Shown here: positions 16,896-26,053 of the stretch, piece after piece
How the letters are laid out: every line of letters begins with the position of its first letter
Numbering within the stretch: position 1 is the stretch's first letter
Assembly: GCF_015704865.1 (NCBI RefSeq)
Contig: NZ_JADQTO010000003.1
Location: forward strand, 310,001 to 374,000
DNA: 64,000 nt
Reading direction: 5' to 3'
Origin: Actinoplanes aureus
GTDB lineage: Bacteria > Actinomycetota > Actinomycetes > Mycobacteriales > Micromonosporaceae
Position numbers and translations under genes: made by a program
Notes under the pieces: generated by a model
Databases searched by the model: none
Told to the model about the DNA's origin: nothing
Seen by the model: only the letters and a program-made list of their open reading frames with translations

Positions 16896-18260
16896 ATGCG
16901 GCGCATCCGCGAGCTGAGCCTGCGGGCCCGGCTGCTGCTGGTCTCGGCCGCCGGGCTCACCCTGGGCCTGGCCGCCGGCGGGGTCCTGCTGGTGTCGGTG
17001 CTCGGGTACGCGCAGACCCGCTCGGTGCACTCCGAGTCGATGGACACCGCGCAGGGCGTACGCCGGCTGGTCGACCAGGGCGTACTCACCAACCCGATCC
17101 CGGTCACCCCGGGCGTGCAGGTCCAGGTCCTGGACGCGGACGGCCGGGTGATCGGGTTCTCCGCCACCGCCGACCGCCTGGTGTCCATCCTGTACGCCGA
17201 CGAGCTGCGCGACCTGCCGGACGGGCGCAGCGTTCCGATCAGAGGCAGCCGGATCGGCTACGTCGGCGAGGCCCGGGTCGTGAAGGTCACCGCCGGACCG
17301 CCGACCGCCCCGGTACGCATCCTGGTGGCCCGCTCCACCGACCAGATCACCCAGAGCGTGCACCTGCTCCGGATCACCCTGGCGGTCGTCTACCCGCTGC
17401 TGGTGGTGCTGCTCGCGGCCATCCTGTGGCGGGCGCTCGGTGCGGCGCTGCGCCCGGTCGACGCGCTGCGCTCCGGCGCCGAGGAGATCACCGGCGGGAC
17501 CCGGGCCGGCCGGCTGCCGCTGCCGGACTCCCGTGACGAGATCCACCGCCTCGCCGTCACCCTCAACGACATGCTGCACCGGCTCGACGCGGCCCGCGCC
17601 CGGCAGCGGGCGTTCGTCGCCGACGCCGCGCACGAGCTGCGCAGCCCGCTCACCAACATGCGTACCGAGCTGGAGGTGGCGCAGCGGCTGCCGGACGACA
17701 CCGACTGGCCGGCGCTCGCCGACGACCTGCTCGCCGACGTGCAGCGGCTCTCCCGGCTCGTCGACGACCTGCTGCTGCTCGCCCGGCAGGACGACGGGAC
17801 GACCCGCGCGGTCACCGGCCGGGTCGAGCACCTCGACCTGGCGCAGCTGGCCGGCGAGACCGCGGAACGCTACCCGGACGTCGATTACCGGGACCCCGGC
17901 GTGCCGCTGCCACTGGTCGGCGAGCCGGACGCCCTCGCCCGGGTGGTGGCGAACCTGCTGGACAACGCGGTACGCCACAAGCGCGAGCGGGTCACGCTGA
18001 GCACCGTGGCGGACGGCCCGGACCTGCTGATGGTGGTCGCCGACGACGGCCCGGGCATCCCGGCCGTCGACCGGGAGCGGGTCTTCCACCGCTTCACCCG
18101 CCTCGACGACGCGCGCGCCCGCGACGCCGGCGGCTCCGGCCTCGGCCTGGCCATCGTCCGGGAGCTGGTACGCCGGCACGGCGGCACGGTCACTCTCGGC
18201 GACGCGGAGCCGGGCCTGCGGGTCGAGGTACGGCTACCCGCCGGCCGCGGATCCGCCTGA
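16896..18260 (+). CDS. HAMP-containing sensor histidine kinase
   Basis: 454 residues. Two transmembrane segments (about 12-38 and 160-185) flank an extracytoplasmic domain of roughly 120 residues; a HAMP domain follows. The phosphoacceptor is in DAAHELRSPL. The ATPase boxes are intact: NLLDNAVRH (N), DDGPGIP (G1), GGSGLGLAIV (G2). It starts immediately after the response regulator. The domain order matches the VanS/CusS class of envelope-stress and metal sensors, but the input domain shows no recognised ligand site. Confidence 0.95.
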   Translation: MRRIRELSLRARLLLVSAAGLTLGLAAGGVLLVSVLGYAQTRSVHSESMDTAQGVRRLVDQGVLTNPIPVTPGVQVQVLDADGRVIGFSATADRLVSILYADELRDLPDGRSVPIRGSRIGYVGEARVVKVTAGPPTAPVRILVARSTDQITQSVHLLRITLAVVYPLLVVLLAAILWRALGAALRPVDALRSGAEEITGGTRAGRLPLPDSRDEIHRLAVTLNDMLHRLDAARARQRAFVADAAHELRSPLTNMRTELEVAQRLPDDTDWPALADDLLADVQRLSRLVDDLLLLARQDDGTTRAVTGRVEHLDLAQLAGETAERYPDVDYRDPGVPLPLVGEPDALARVVANLLDNAVRHKRERVTLSTVADGPDLLMVVADDGPGIPAVDRERVFHRFTRLDDARARDAGGSGLGLAIVRELVRRHGGTVTLGDAEPGLRVEVRLPAGRGSA

Positions 18261-18297
18261 CAGCGCGAGGATTTCTCGCTTACGTACACTGCCTCGG

Positions 18298-18765
18298 ATG
18301 AGCATCGGTAAGGGTGACATCGCGCCTGACTTCGAACTGCCCGACCAGGACGGCACGCAGCGCCGGCTGACCGAACTCCTGGCCGACGGGCCGGTCGTTC
18401 TCTTCTTCTATCCCGGGGCGATGACCAAGGGATGCACCGCCGAGGCCTGCCATTTCCGTGACCTGGCGGCGGAGTACCGCGCGGCCGGCGTGCAACGGGT
18501 GGGGATCAGCCGGGACCCGGTCGAGAAGCAGAAGCTCTTCGCGGAGACCTACACCTTCGACTATCCGTTGCTGTCCGACCCGGAGTCGGCGACCATCGCG
18601 GCGTACGGCGTGAAACGCAAGCTGAACCTCGGCCCGTTGAGCACCAAGCGGATGACCTTCGTGATCGGGACGGATCAGCGGATCCTCGACGTCATCCACA
18701 GCGAGCTGGACATGAACCAGCACGCGGCGCAAGCGCTGAGTGTGGCGTCAGCCGCCAAGTCCTGA
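18298..18765 (+). CDS. Peroxiredoxin (BCP/AhpC-TSA family)
   Basis: 155 residues with a thioredoxin fold. The peroxidatic cysteine is in MTKGCTAEAC, with a second cysteine five residues later, as in bacterioferritin-comigratory-protein-type enzymes that form an intramolecular disulfide. VLFFYPG and the conserved arginine region are present. It reduces hydroperoxides in the cytoplasm. It lies 37 bases after the kinase gene, with a small GCGAG/CTCGC hairpin between, so it may be transcribed separately. Confidence 0.92.
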   Translation: MSIGKGDIAPDFELPDQDGTQRRLTELLADGPVVLFFYPGAMTKGCTAEACHFRDLAAEYRAAGVQRVGISRDPVEKQKLFAETYTFDYPLLSDPESATIAAYGVKRKLNLGPLSTKRMTFVIGTDQRILDVIHSELDMNQHAAQALSVASAAKS

Positions 18766-18784
18766 GGGCCACCGACCCGGCCCG

Positions 18785-19255
18785 TCAGGCGGCGACGTGG
18801 ATGTAGTAGCCGGCGAAGGCGTCCGGCTGGAAACCCTCGGCCCGGTACAGAGCCTGCGCCGCGTGGTTGTCCGGCGCGGTCTGGAGCTGGACGGCCACGG
18901 CGCCGGCGGCCCGCGCCTCGGCGACGCAGGCCCGCACCAGGGCCCGCCCGGCACCGGTGCGCCGGGCGACCGGCGCGACGAAGAGGTCGTTGAGCGTCCA
19001 CACCGGCGCCATCGACAGCGAGGAGAAGGTCGGGTAGACGTTCACGAAGCCGGCCGGCGTACCGTCCCCGGTGCGGGCCAGCAACAGCACCGATTCGCCG
19101 CGCTCCAGCCGCTCGCCGAGGAACGCCAGGACCCGTTCCGCCGGCGCCGGCCGCTGGTAGAAGTCGAGGTACCCGGCGAACAGGGCCGCCACCTCGGGCA
19201 GATCGCCGGGGCCGGCGCGGCGCACCGTGGTCAGGTCGGCCGGTGTGCTGGTCAT
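18785..19255 (-). CDS. GNAT-family N-acetyltransferase
   Basis: 156 residues from ATG 19255, preceded by GGGGACC. The acetyl-CoA binding motif A is visible as LFVAPVARRTGAGRALVRAC, and the C-terminal NHAAQALYRAEGF is the usual motif B. The fold is complete. Convergent with the peroxiredoxin, 19 bases apart. The substrate cannot be assigned. Confidence 0.88.
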   Translation of the reverse strand: MTSTPADLTTVRRAGPGDLPEVAALFAGYLDFYQRPAPAERVLAFLGERLERGESVLLLARTGDGTPAGFVNVYPTFSSLSMAPVWTLNDLFVAPVARRTGAGRALVRACVAEARAAGAVAVQLQTAPDNHAAQALYRAEGFQPDAFAGYYIHVAA

Positions 19256-19472
19256 GTCGAGGTCCCCTTCGATTCGGTGAGGCCGGCGCCCGACCATACC
19301 CGGGGGGATCGGAGAGCTCGATGCGGTCTACCGGGCGAGATCAACATCTGGCACGATGACTCCTCCTTCGAAGTTTGATCGATGGGACGGGCAACTTTTC
19401 GAGCCTCAGTCGCGTCTTTGTCTTCGCAGGGCCATTGATGGCGCCGACCGGGATCCCTCGATTGTGAGAGTC

Positions 19473-20702
19473 ATGATTCAGCGACGTAAGGTGATCATCG
19501 GCGCGGTGGGCATGGCCGCGGCCGCCACGGCCGCCGGGTGTTCCTCGCCCGGCAAGGCGAGTGGCGACACCAACACCTGGGTCGATCCGGTGGCGAACGT
19601 CGGCCAGCCGGTTGCCGCACCGGTCCGGCTGACCGTGACGCCGGCGGCCGGGACCACCGACGTGTCGCCGGTGACACCGATCGTCGTCACCGCCGCGGAC
19701 GGCACTCTCAAGTCGGTCACCGTCACCTCCGGCAAGGTGAAGATCGACGGCAAGATGCAGGCCGACGGGACCTGGCAGTCGACCGAGGACCTCGACTACG
19801 GCAAGAACTACAAGGTGACCGTCACGGCCGCCGACAGCGCGGGCGTGACCACCACCGAGGACACCACCTTCACCACGCTGAAGCCGGAATCCGTCGCGAA
19901 GGTCACCTTCCAGGCCAACGGGATGCTCGCCCTCAAGACCGGCAGCACGTACGGCGCGGGACAGCCGGTGATCGTCGCGTTCAGCCGCGCGGTCAACAAG
20001 AACGCGGCGGAGAAGGCCATCGAGATCACCACCTCGCCGGCCGTCGAGGGCAAGTTCTTCTGGAAGGACAGCAAGACCGTGCACTGGCGGCCGGCGAAGT
20101 ACTGGGCCGCCGGCACGACGATCAAGGTGAGCGTCAACGCGTTCGGGCTCAAGCTCGGCAAGGAGACGTACGGGGCGAAGAACGCCTCGACCCACTTCAA
20201 GATCGGCCGGCAGCTGATCGCGATCAGCGACAACCGGACGCACCTGACGAAGGTCTACATCGACGGCAAGCTCGTCCGCACCATGAAGTGCAGCCTAGGC
20301 AAGGGCGGCGGCACCATCGGTGCGAACGGCGAGCGCATCAGCTACTGGACGGCGGGCGGTCCGCACGTCGTGCTGGGCAAGAAGCGCAAGCACACCATGA
20401 GCTCGGCGAGTTACGGCGTCACCGACCCGAAGGACCCGAACTACTACGTGTCGGAGAACATCGAGTACTGCACCCGGATCAGCTACTCCGGCGAATACCT
20501 GCACGCCGCGCCGTGGAACGGCTCGCTGGGCCGGGCGAACCTGTCACACGGGTGCATCAACCTCAGCACGGCCGACGCCAAGTGGGTCTACAACACCTTC
20601 CTGGTCGGCGACATCGTCGACGTCAAGAACAGCCCGCGAGAGCTCCCGATCTGGAACGGCCTCGGCGACTGGACGGTCCCGTTCGACAAGTACGGCCGCT
20701 GA
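19473..20702 (+). CDS. Lipoprotein L,D-transpeptidase (YkuD) with Ig-like domains
   Basis: 409 residues from ATG 19473 with GTGAGAGTC upstream. The lipobox TAAGC places the lipidated cysteine at residue 23. Two Ig-like domains (about 45-255) precede the YkuD domain (about 250-375), whose catalytic motif SHGCINLS contains H359 and C361. It resembles the mycobacterial LdtMt2 type, forming 3-3 cross-links in peptidoglycan at the outer membrane face. Together with the NlpC/P60 hydrolase this gives the window two wall-remodelling enzymes, though they are not linked in an operon. Confidence 0.94.
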   Translation: MIQRRKVIIGAVGMAAAATAAGCSSPGKASGDTNTWVDPVANVGQPVAAPVRLTVTPAAGTTDVSPVTPIVVTAADGTLKSVTVTSGKVKIDGKMQADGTWQSTEDLDYGKNYKVTVTAADSAGVTTTEDTTFTTLKPESVAKVTFQANGMLALKTGSTYGAGQPVIVAFSRAVNKNAAEKAIEITTSPAVEGKFFWKDSKTVHWRPAKYWAAGTTIKVSVNAFGLKLGKETYGAKNASTHFKIGRQLIAISDNRTHLTKVYIDGKLVRTMKCSLGKGGGTIGANGERISYWTAGGPHVVLGKKRKHTMSSASYGVTDPKDPNYYVSENIEYCTRISYSGEYLHAAPWNGSLGRANLSHGCINLSTADAKWVYNTFLVGDIVDVKNSPRELPIWNGLGDWTVPFDKYGR

Positions 20703-20808
20703 AGCAGGGGGTCACGCTTCTTCTCCGGTACGCGGGACCGGCAAGCAGACCTCGCGCCTGGCATTTATTTGATACCGATCATCGCCTGGCTGGCTGCACG
20801 ATATTCCG

Positions 20809-21948
20809 ATGAATGCCGGCCGGTCAGGCGGACCGGCCGTCGGGCTCGTCACCGCGGCCGGCCTGATCGCTGCCGCTCTCGTGCCGGCCGGGCTGTGGCT
20901 GGGCACCGCCGCCTGGATCCTCGGCGCGCTCGCCGCGATCGCGGCCTTGCTGGGCCGGCAGCTGCGGCGGCGGCTGGTTCTGGCGTCGGTGAGTGATCTG
21001 GTACGCCGGCTCGAGTCGGCGAACGCCGAAATGATCGAGTCCGTGCTGGCCGACGTGCTGCATGATCCGGCACTGCGCGTCGCGTTCCCCACTGCCGCGG
21101 GCTGGGTCGACGTGGAGGGCCGGCCCTATCGGCCGCCGTCGGACGGGTCCCGCACGCTCACGCCGCTCGGTGATCCGCCGGACGCTGTTCTGGTGCACCG
21201 GCCGCAGCTGGCCGAGGTCGACGCCGTGGCGTCGGCGGCGCGGCTGGCGCTGGAGAACGCGCGGTTGCGAGCGCAGGCACGGGCGCACCTGGAGGAGGTA
21301 CGCGCGTCGCGGCAGCGCCTCGCCGGGGCGGCGGACCGGGAGCAGCAACGGCTGGAACGGGATCTTCGCGACGGGGCCGAGCAGCACCTGTGGGTGATCG
21401 CGCGGCTGCTCACCACGCTGCGGGCCCGGTTGGACGGCCCGGCTGACCGCCGGCTGGTGGACGAGTTGCAGCGGGAGGTCGGCCAGGCGATCGACGAGCT
21501 CCGTGCTACCGGCCGGGGCCTGCGGCCCGCGGTGCTCACCGAGCACGGGCTGGGCCCGGCGCTGGTGGACCTGGCGCGCCGGGTGCGGATCCCGGTCACG
21601 CTTGACCTCCGGCCGCTCGGGCGCACCGACCCGGCGGTGGAGGCCACCGCGTACTACGTGGTCAGTGAGGCCCTGCAGAACGCGGTCAAGCATGCCGCTG
21701 GTGCGTCGGCGCGGGTTCAGGCCGAGGTCCAGCACGGATGGCTGTGTGTCACGGTGGCCGACGACGGGCCGGGCGGTGTGACGACCGGGTCCGGCTCGGG
21801 GCTGCACGGTCTGGCCGATCGGGCGGCCGCGGTGGGCGGATGGCTGCGGGTGGTCTCGCCGCCGGGCGAGGGCACGGTGGTGTCGGCGCGTCTGCCGTAC
21901 GCCGAAGCGCGCGCCCCGACGACGCCTGCCGTCCATGCGCTCAGCTGA
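20809..21948 (+). CDS. NarL-type histidine kinase lacking the phosphoacceptor His (ATPase intact)
   Basis: 379 residues. Two transmembrane helices (about 10-48), a GAF-like or linker region, then the HisKA_3 and HATPase_c domains. The H-box reads LERDLRDGAEQ: the expected histidine is R187 (codon CGC at 21367; a histidine CAC differs by one base). The ATPase motifs are complete: EALQNAVKHA with N291, VADDGPGG (318-323), and GSGSGLHGL. By family knowledge such a protein can bind ATP and phosphorylate a partner but not itself. It overlaps the next gene by 14 bases and is clearly a paralogue of it (shared DPALRVAFPT and LVRRLE blocks). Confidence 0.9.
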   Translation: MNAGRSGGPAVGLVTAAGLIAAALVPAGLWLGTAAWILGALAAIAALLGRQLRRRLVLASVSDLVRRLESANAEMIESVLADVLHDPALRVAFPTAAGWVDVEGRPYRPPSDGSRTLTPLGDPPDAVLVHRPQLAEVDAVASAARLALENARLRAQARAHLEEVRASRQRLAGAADREQQRLERDLRDGAEQHLWVIARLLTTLRARLDGPADRRLVDELQREVGQAIDELRATGRGLRPAVLTEHGLGPALVDLARRVRIPVTLDLRPLGRTDPAVEATAYYVVSEALQNAVKHAAGASARVQAEVQHGWLCVTVADDGPGGVTTGSGSGLHGLADRAAAVGGWLRVVSPPGEGTVVSARLPYAEARAPTTPAVHALS

Positions 21949-23647
21949 GTGGCCCCGCCCCGGATGGCACCTGCCCGCCCTCGGTGGGCTGGTCGTGCTG
22001 CTCGCCGCCGGCGACGTGTGGCTGGGCCTGCTGATCGACGAGCGGCACCGCGGCTTTCTGGCCTCCGACGTCGGGCTGGGAGTCTGCTTCGCGATCCCCG
22101 GGCTGGTCGCGATGTGGCTGCGCCCGCACACCGCGACCGGCGGCTGGATGCTGATCCTCGGCCTGACCATTCTGGTCGAGACCCCGTACGGCTTCGTCTA
22201 TCCGCCGGACCTGCCCGGCGCCCCGCTGATCGCCGTCGTGGGGGAGCCGACCTACTGGTTCCAGTTCGCCATCGCCGGCCGGCTGCTCCTCGGATATCCC
22301 TCCGGGCGGCTGCCCGGCCTGCGGGAACGCCGGCTGGTCCGGCTCGGGTACGGGCTGGCCGCGACCGGCAGCGCCGCCGCCCTGCTGGCGTTCGCCCGGG
22401 GCGGACCGACCGGCCGCGCGTACGTGACGGTCACCGTCGTGCTGATGGTCGCGTGGATCCTGCTCGCGGTGCCGGCGGCCACGCTGGTGGTCGGCCGCCT
22501 GGTGCGCGCGCGGCCGCGCCGGCGCCGGGTCGAGGCGTTCCCGGTGGCCACGGCGGCGCTGGCGATCGGCGTCTTCGCGGTCGCGTTCGGCGTCTTCGTG
22601 ACCTACGGGTACGCCACCGACGAGGTCACCACGGCCGTGCTGTACGCCGTGATGGCCTGGACGATCGTCGCGGCGATCCCGCTGGCCTACTTCGTCGGAC
22701 TGCTGCGCGAGCGGCTCGCACTGGCCGCGGTCGGGCATCTGGTCCGCCGGCTCGAGCACGTCGGCGCGCAGCGGGTGGAGGCCGCGCTCGGTGAGGCGCT
22801 GCGCGATCCGGCGCTGCGGGTCGCCTTCCCCACCGACGGTGGCCTGCTGGACGTGACCGGGCAGCGGATCAGGGTGGCCGACGGCCTGGCGCAGACCCCG
22901 CTCGGCGAGCCACCGGTCGCGGTTCTCGTGCACGACCCGTGCCTCACCGAGGAACCGCTGTTGCCGGCGGCCGCCAACGCGGCCCGGCTCGCGCTGGACA
23001 ACGCCCGCCTCTACGCCGAGGTACAGGCCCAGCTCATCGAGATCCGCGCCTCCCGCCAGCGCCTCGTGGCCGCGGTGGACCGGCAGCGCCGGCGCCTCGA
23101 ACGCGACCTGCACGACGGTGCGCAGCAGCGACTGCTCGGCATCGGCTACATCCTCGCCGTGCTGCGATCCGGTCTCAGCCGGCCCGCCGATCGCGAGTTG
23201 GTGGCCGAGATCGACGCCCGGTTGCGCCGGACCATCGCCGAGCTGCGCGGCGTCGCCCAGCTGTTGCGCCCGCCGGTGCTCACCGATCAGGGGCTCGGGC
23301 CGGGGCTGGCGTGGCTGGCGCGGCGCGCCCCGATGAGTGTCGGTGTGGACGTACGGCTCACCGAACGCCCGGACCCGGTCGTCGAACTGACCGCGTACCA
23401 CGTCGTCCAGGAGGCGCTGCGCAGCATCGCCGAGCGCGACCCCGGTGCCGAGGTCAGCGTGCACGCCACGCGGCAGGCCGGGCAACTGCTGGTCGAGGTG
23501 TCCGCGCCGGGCGGACGGCCCGCCCTCACCGCGGCCGCCGCCGACGTGGCCCTGTGCGATCAGGTCGGCGCCGTCGGCGGCCGGCTCGTGGTCACCGCGC
23601 GACCGGACCGCCAGCTGCTGCGGGCGGAGCTGCCATGCGGGTCCTGA
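21935..23647 (+). CDS. NarL-type histidine kinase with intact His but degenerate ATPase domain
   Basis: 570 residues from ATG 21935. About seven transmembrane segments occupy residues 12-260. The dimerisation domain has a normal H-box, LERDLHDGAQQRL, with H393. The ATPase domain is degraded: the N-box position reads EALRSIAERD (S497 instead of asparagine), the DxGxG loop reads EVSAPGGRP with no aspartate, and no GLGL/GLxGL lid is seen. It should therefore be unable to bind ATP normally but able to accept a phosphoryl group. It lies between a kinase with the opposite defect and a response regulator, overlapping both. Confidence 0.9.
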   Translation: MRSAEWPRPGWHLPALGGLVVLLAAGDVWLGLLIDERHRGFLASDVGLGVCFAIPGLVAMWLRPHTATGGWMLILGLTILVETPYGFVYPPDLPGAPLIAVVGEPTYWFQFAIAGRLLLGYPSGRLPGLRERRLVRLGYGLAATGSAAALLAFARGGPTGRAYVTVTVVLMVAWILLAVPAATLVVGRLVRARPRRRRVEAFPVATAALAIGVFAVAFGVFVTYGYATDEVTTAVLYAVMAWTIVAAIPLAYFVGLLRERLALAAVGHLVRRLEHVGAQRVEAALGEALRDPALRVAFPTDGGLLDVTGQRIRVADGLAQTPLGEPPVAVLVHDPCLTEEPLLPAAANAARLALDNARLYAEVQAQLIEIRASRQRLVAAVDRQRRRLERDLHDGAQQRLLGIGYILAVLRSGLSRPADRELVAEIDARLRRTIAELRGVAQLLRPPVLTDQGLGPGLAWLARRAPMSVGVDVRLTERPDPVVELTAYHVVQEALRSIAERDPGAEVSVHATRQAGQLLVEVSAPGGRPALTAAAADVALCDQVGAVGGRLVVTARPDRQLLRAELPCGS

Positions 23648-24282
23648 TCGTGGACGACTCGATCATCGCCCGGGAGGGGCTGCGGCGCCTGCTGGAAGCC
23701 GAGGGGCACCGGGTGGTGGACGCCGTCGGCCGGCCGGACCAGGCACCCGGCCGCGTCGCCACGGAACACCCGGACGCGGTGATCATGGACATCCGGATGC
23801 CGCCGACCTTCACCGACGAGGGCGTGGCGCTGGCGCTGGCACTGCGGCGCACCACGCCGGCCCTGCCGGTGCTGGTGCTCTCCCAGTACGCCGTGCCCGA
23901 GTACGCCACCCGGCTGCTGGAAGGAGGCGCGGACGGCATCGGATACCTGCTCAAGGACCGCATCCTGGAGCCCATGCAGCTCAGCCACGCGCTGCACCGG
24001 CTCGGCGCGGGCGGGACGGTCGTCGACCCGGACGTGGTCGGTGAGCTCATCCTGGCGCGCCGCGCCGGCGACGTGCTGAGCCGGCTGAGCGCCCGTGAGC
24101 TGGAGGTGCTGCGGCTCATGGCGGAGGGGCTGTCGGACAAGGGCATCGCCGAGCGGATGTGGGTCTCCACGAACACCGTCGGCACGCACGTCCAGCACAT
24201 CTTCCAGAAGCTCGAGCTGCCCGGCACCCCGGCCAGCAACCGGCGCGTCCTCGCCGTGCTGGCCCTGCTCCAGCGCCGGTGA
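23635..24282 (+). CDS. NarL/LuxR-family response regulator
   Basis: 215 residues from ATG 23635, inside the end of the preceding kinase (13-base overlap). The receiver has VDDS at the acidic pocket, the phosphoacceptor aspartate in VIMDIRMP, and lysine in YLLKDR. The LuxR-type HTH at the C-terminus contains LSARELEVLRLMAEGLSDKG and VSTNTVGTHVQHIFQKL. It is the presumed output of the two-kinase module. Confidence 0.94.
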   Translation: MRVLIVDDSIIAREGLRRLLEAEGHRVVDAVGRPDQAPGRVATEHPDAVIMDIRMPPTFTDEGVALALALRRTTPALPVLVLSQYAVPEYATRLLEGGADGIGYLLKDRILEPMQLSHALHRLGAGGTVVDPDVVGELILARRAGDVLSRLSARELEVLRLMAEGLSDKGIAERMWVSTNTVGTHVQHIFQKLELPGTPASNRRVLAVLALLQRR

Positions 24283-24391
24283 GCAATCGTGCGGCCGGTG
24301 ACCCGGACTCACGACTTTCCGTGAGGCCGAGGTGGCACGCCCGGGCGCACGCTGAGCCGCAGGTATTCATCTCCTGACGGGGGGCTCTGCC

Positions 24392-25954
24392 ATGAAAAGG
24401 CGCATCGTCATATTCATCTCGCTGGTGTCGGCCATCGTTCTCTGGTGGGCGTCGGCGGCCTACGCCCTGCCGGACACCGCCGAGCAGGACGACCGGTTCG
24501 GCAGCTCGGCCGCTTCCGGCGACTTCAACGGGGACGGCTACGCCGATCTCGCGGCCGGGGTTCCGTACGAGGACGTCGGCGCGGCCACCGATGCCGGTGC
24601 CGTGAACGTCACGTACGGTTCCGCCGGTGGGCTTGCCGCGGCCGGCGCCCAGCTGTGGCACCAGGACAGCGGAACGGTCCTCGACGACGCGCAAGAAGGC
24701 GACCTGTTCGGCGCGTCGGTGGCCGCCGCCGACTTCAACAAGGACGGGTTCGCCGACCTGGCCGTCGGCGCGCCGGGCGAGGCCGTACTCGCGAGCAACG
24801 GCTTCGACGCCGGGTTCGCCGGCGCGGTGCAGATCCTGTACGGCTCGGCGGCCGGCCTCACCGACGCCGGCAACCAGTTCTGGCATCAGGACAGCGGCAC
24901 CGTCGCGGACGCCGTGGAACTCGGCGACGCCTTCGGGTCGGCGCTCGCCGCCGCCGACTTCGGTGGCAGCTCGCACGCCGATCTGGCGGTCGGGGTGGTG
25001 CACGAGGAGCTGGGCTCCGGGTTGTTCCAGGCGGGTGCGGTGAACGTGCTGTACGGCTCGGCCGGCGGCATCACCGACGCGGGCAACCAGTTCTGGCACC
25101 AGGACAGCCCGGGCATCGCCGACACCGCGGAGCACTCCGACAGCTTCGGCGCCCGGTTGACCGCCGGCAACTTCGGATCGGACTCGCGGGCCGACCTGGC
25201 CGTAACGGTGTTCAACGAGAGCATCGGCGGCGTCGCCGGCGCCGGCGCGGTGCACGTGATCTACGGATCCTCCTCCGGGCTGACCTCCAGCGGCAGCCAG
25301 CTCTGGCATCAGGACTCGTCCGGCATCGCGGACAGTGCCGAGACGTGGGACCACTTCGGTGACTCGCTGGCCGCCGCCGACCTCGGCAAGGGCACGCAGG
25401 ACGATCTGGTCGTCGGTGTGCCGTACGAGGACGTGGGCACCGTCGCCGACGCCGGCGCGGTCCACGTGATCTTCGGCTACTCGTCCGGGCTGATCTCCAG
25501 CGGCAGCCAGCTGTGGCACCAGGACTCGTCCGGGATCCAGGACACCGCGGAACCGGGTGACCTGTTCGGATCGGCGCTCGCCGCGGCCGACTTCGGCAAG
25601 AGCACGAAGGCCGACCTGGCCGTCGGCGTCGCCGCGCAGAACGCCGCCGGCGGCATCGTCGACGCCGGCGCGGTGCACGTCATCTACGCCGCTTCCGACG
25701 GCCTGGCCGCCACCGGCAACGCGGTCTGGGACCAGGACAGCCTGGGCATCGCCGACGACGCGGAGCTGTACGACTTCTTCGGCTCCGTGCTCACGGCCGG
25801 CCGGTTCGGCCTGGCCAACCAGGCCGACCTGGCTGCCGGGGTGACGACCGAGGACGTCGGCGCGGTGAGCGACGCCGGAGCCGTCAACGTCCTGTACGGC
25901 GCCGCCGACGGTCTGGCCTCCGCCGGTAACCAGTTCTGGCACCAGGATCCGTGA
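24392..25954 (+). CDS. Secreted FG-GAP (integrin-like) beta-propeller protein
   Basis: 520 residues. The signal peptide ends near residue 27 (SAAYALPDTA). It is followed by about seven repeats built on DxFGxSLAAADFxxxxxADLAVGVP...GAVxVxYGSxxGL...GxQxWHQDS, the FG-GAP blade that often binds calcium through DxDxDG-type loops (DFNGDGYAD and DFNKDGFAD in the first two blades). Later blades have lost the Asp-rich loop, so calcium binding is probably confined to the N-terminal part. The function is unknown; such propellers bind partners at the cell surface. A GGGGGG-containing ribosome site precedes the ATG. Confidence 0.9.
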   Translation: MKRRIVIFISLVSAIVLWWASAAYALPDTAEQDDRFGSSAASGDFNGDGYADLAAGVPYEDVGAATDAGAVNVTYGSAGGLAAAGAQLWHQDSGTVLDDAQEGDLFGASVAAADFNKDGFADLAVGAPGEAVLASNGFDAGFAGAVQILYGSAAGLTDAGNQFWHQDSGTVADAVELGDAFGSALAAADFGGSSHADLAVGVVHEELGSGLFQAGAVNVLYGSAGGITDAGNQFWHQDSPGIADTAEHSDSFGARLTAGNFGSDSRADLAVTVFNESIGGVAGAGAVHVIYGSSSGLTSSGSQLWHQDSSGIADSAETWDHFGDSLAAADLGKGTQDDLVVGVPYEDVGTVADAGAVHVIFGYSSGLISSGSQLWHQDSSGIQDTAEPGDLFGSALAAADFGKSTKADLAVGVAAQNAAGGIVDAGAVHVIYAASDGLAATGNAVWDQDSLGIADDAELYDFFGSVLTAGRFGLANQADLAAGVTTEDVGAVSDAGAVNVLYGAADGLASAGNQFWHQDP

Positions 25955-25960
25955 TCCGGT

Positions 25961-26015
25961 ACGCCTCCCGCGTCGCGACGCACAGGGTGTCCGCCCCGTC
26001 GCGGCCGGGAGGCGT
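25961..26015 (+). terminator. Terminator hairpin after the FG-GAP gene
   Basis: ACGCCTCCCG pairs perfectly with CGGGAGGCGT. An inner CGTCGCGACG/CCCGTCGCGG pairing extends the stem. It begins seven bases after the stop codon. Confidence 0.75.
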
Positions 26016-26053
26016 TCTGCTGGGCAGACCGCCACCGGCCGGACGGGGACGCC

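Noticed and set aside
16008..18179. 723-codon open frame antisense to the OmpR-type two-component genes
   Set aside because: His/Arg/Gln-rich composition, no domain, and the opposite strand carries complete response-regulator and kinase motifs; a high-GC shadow.
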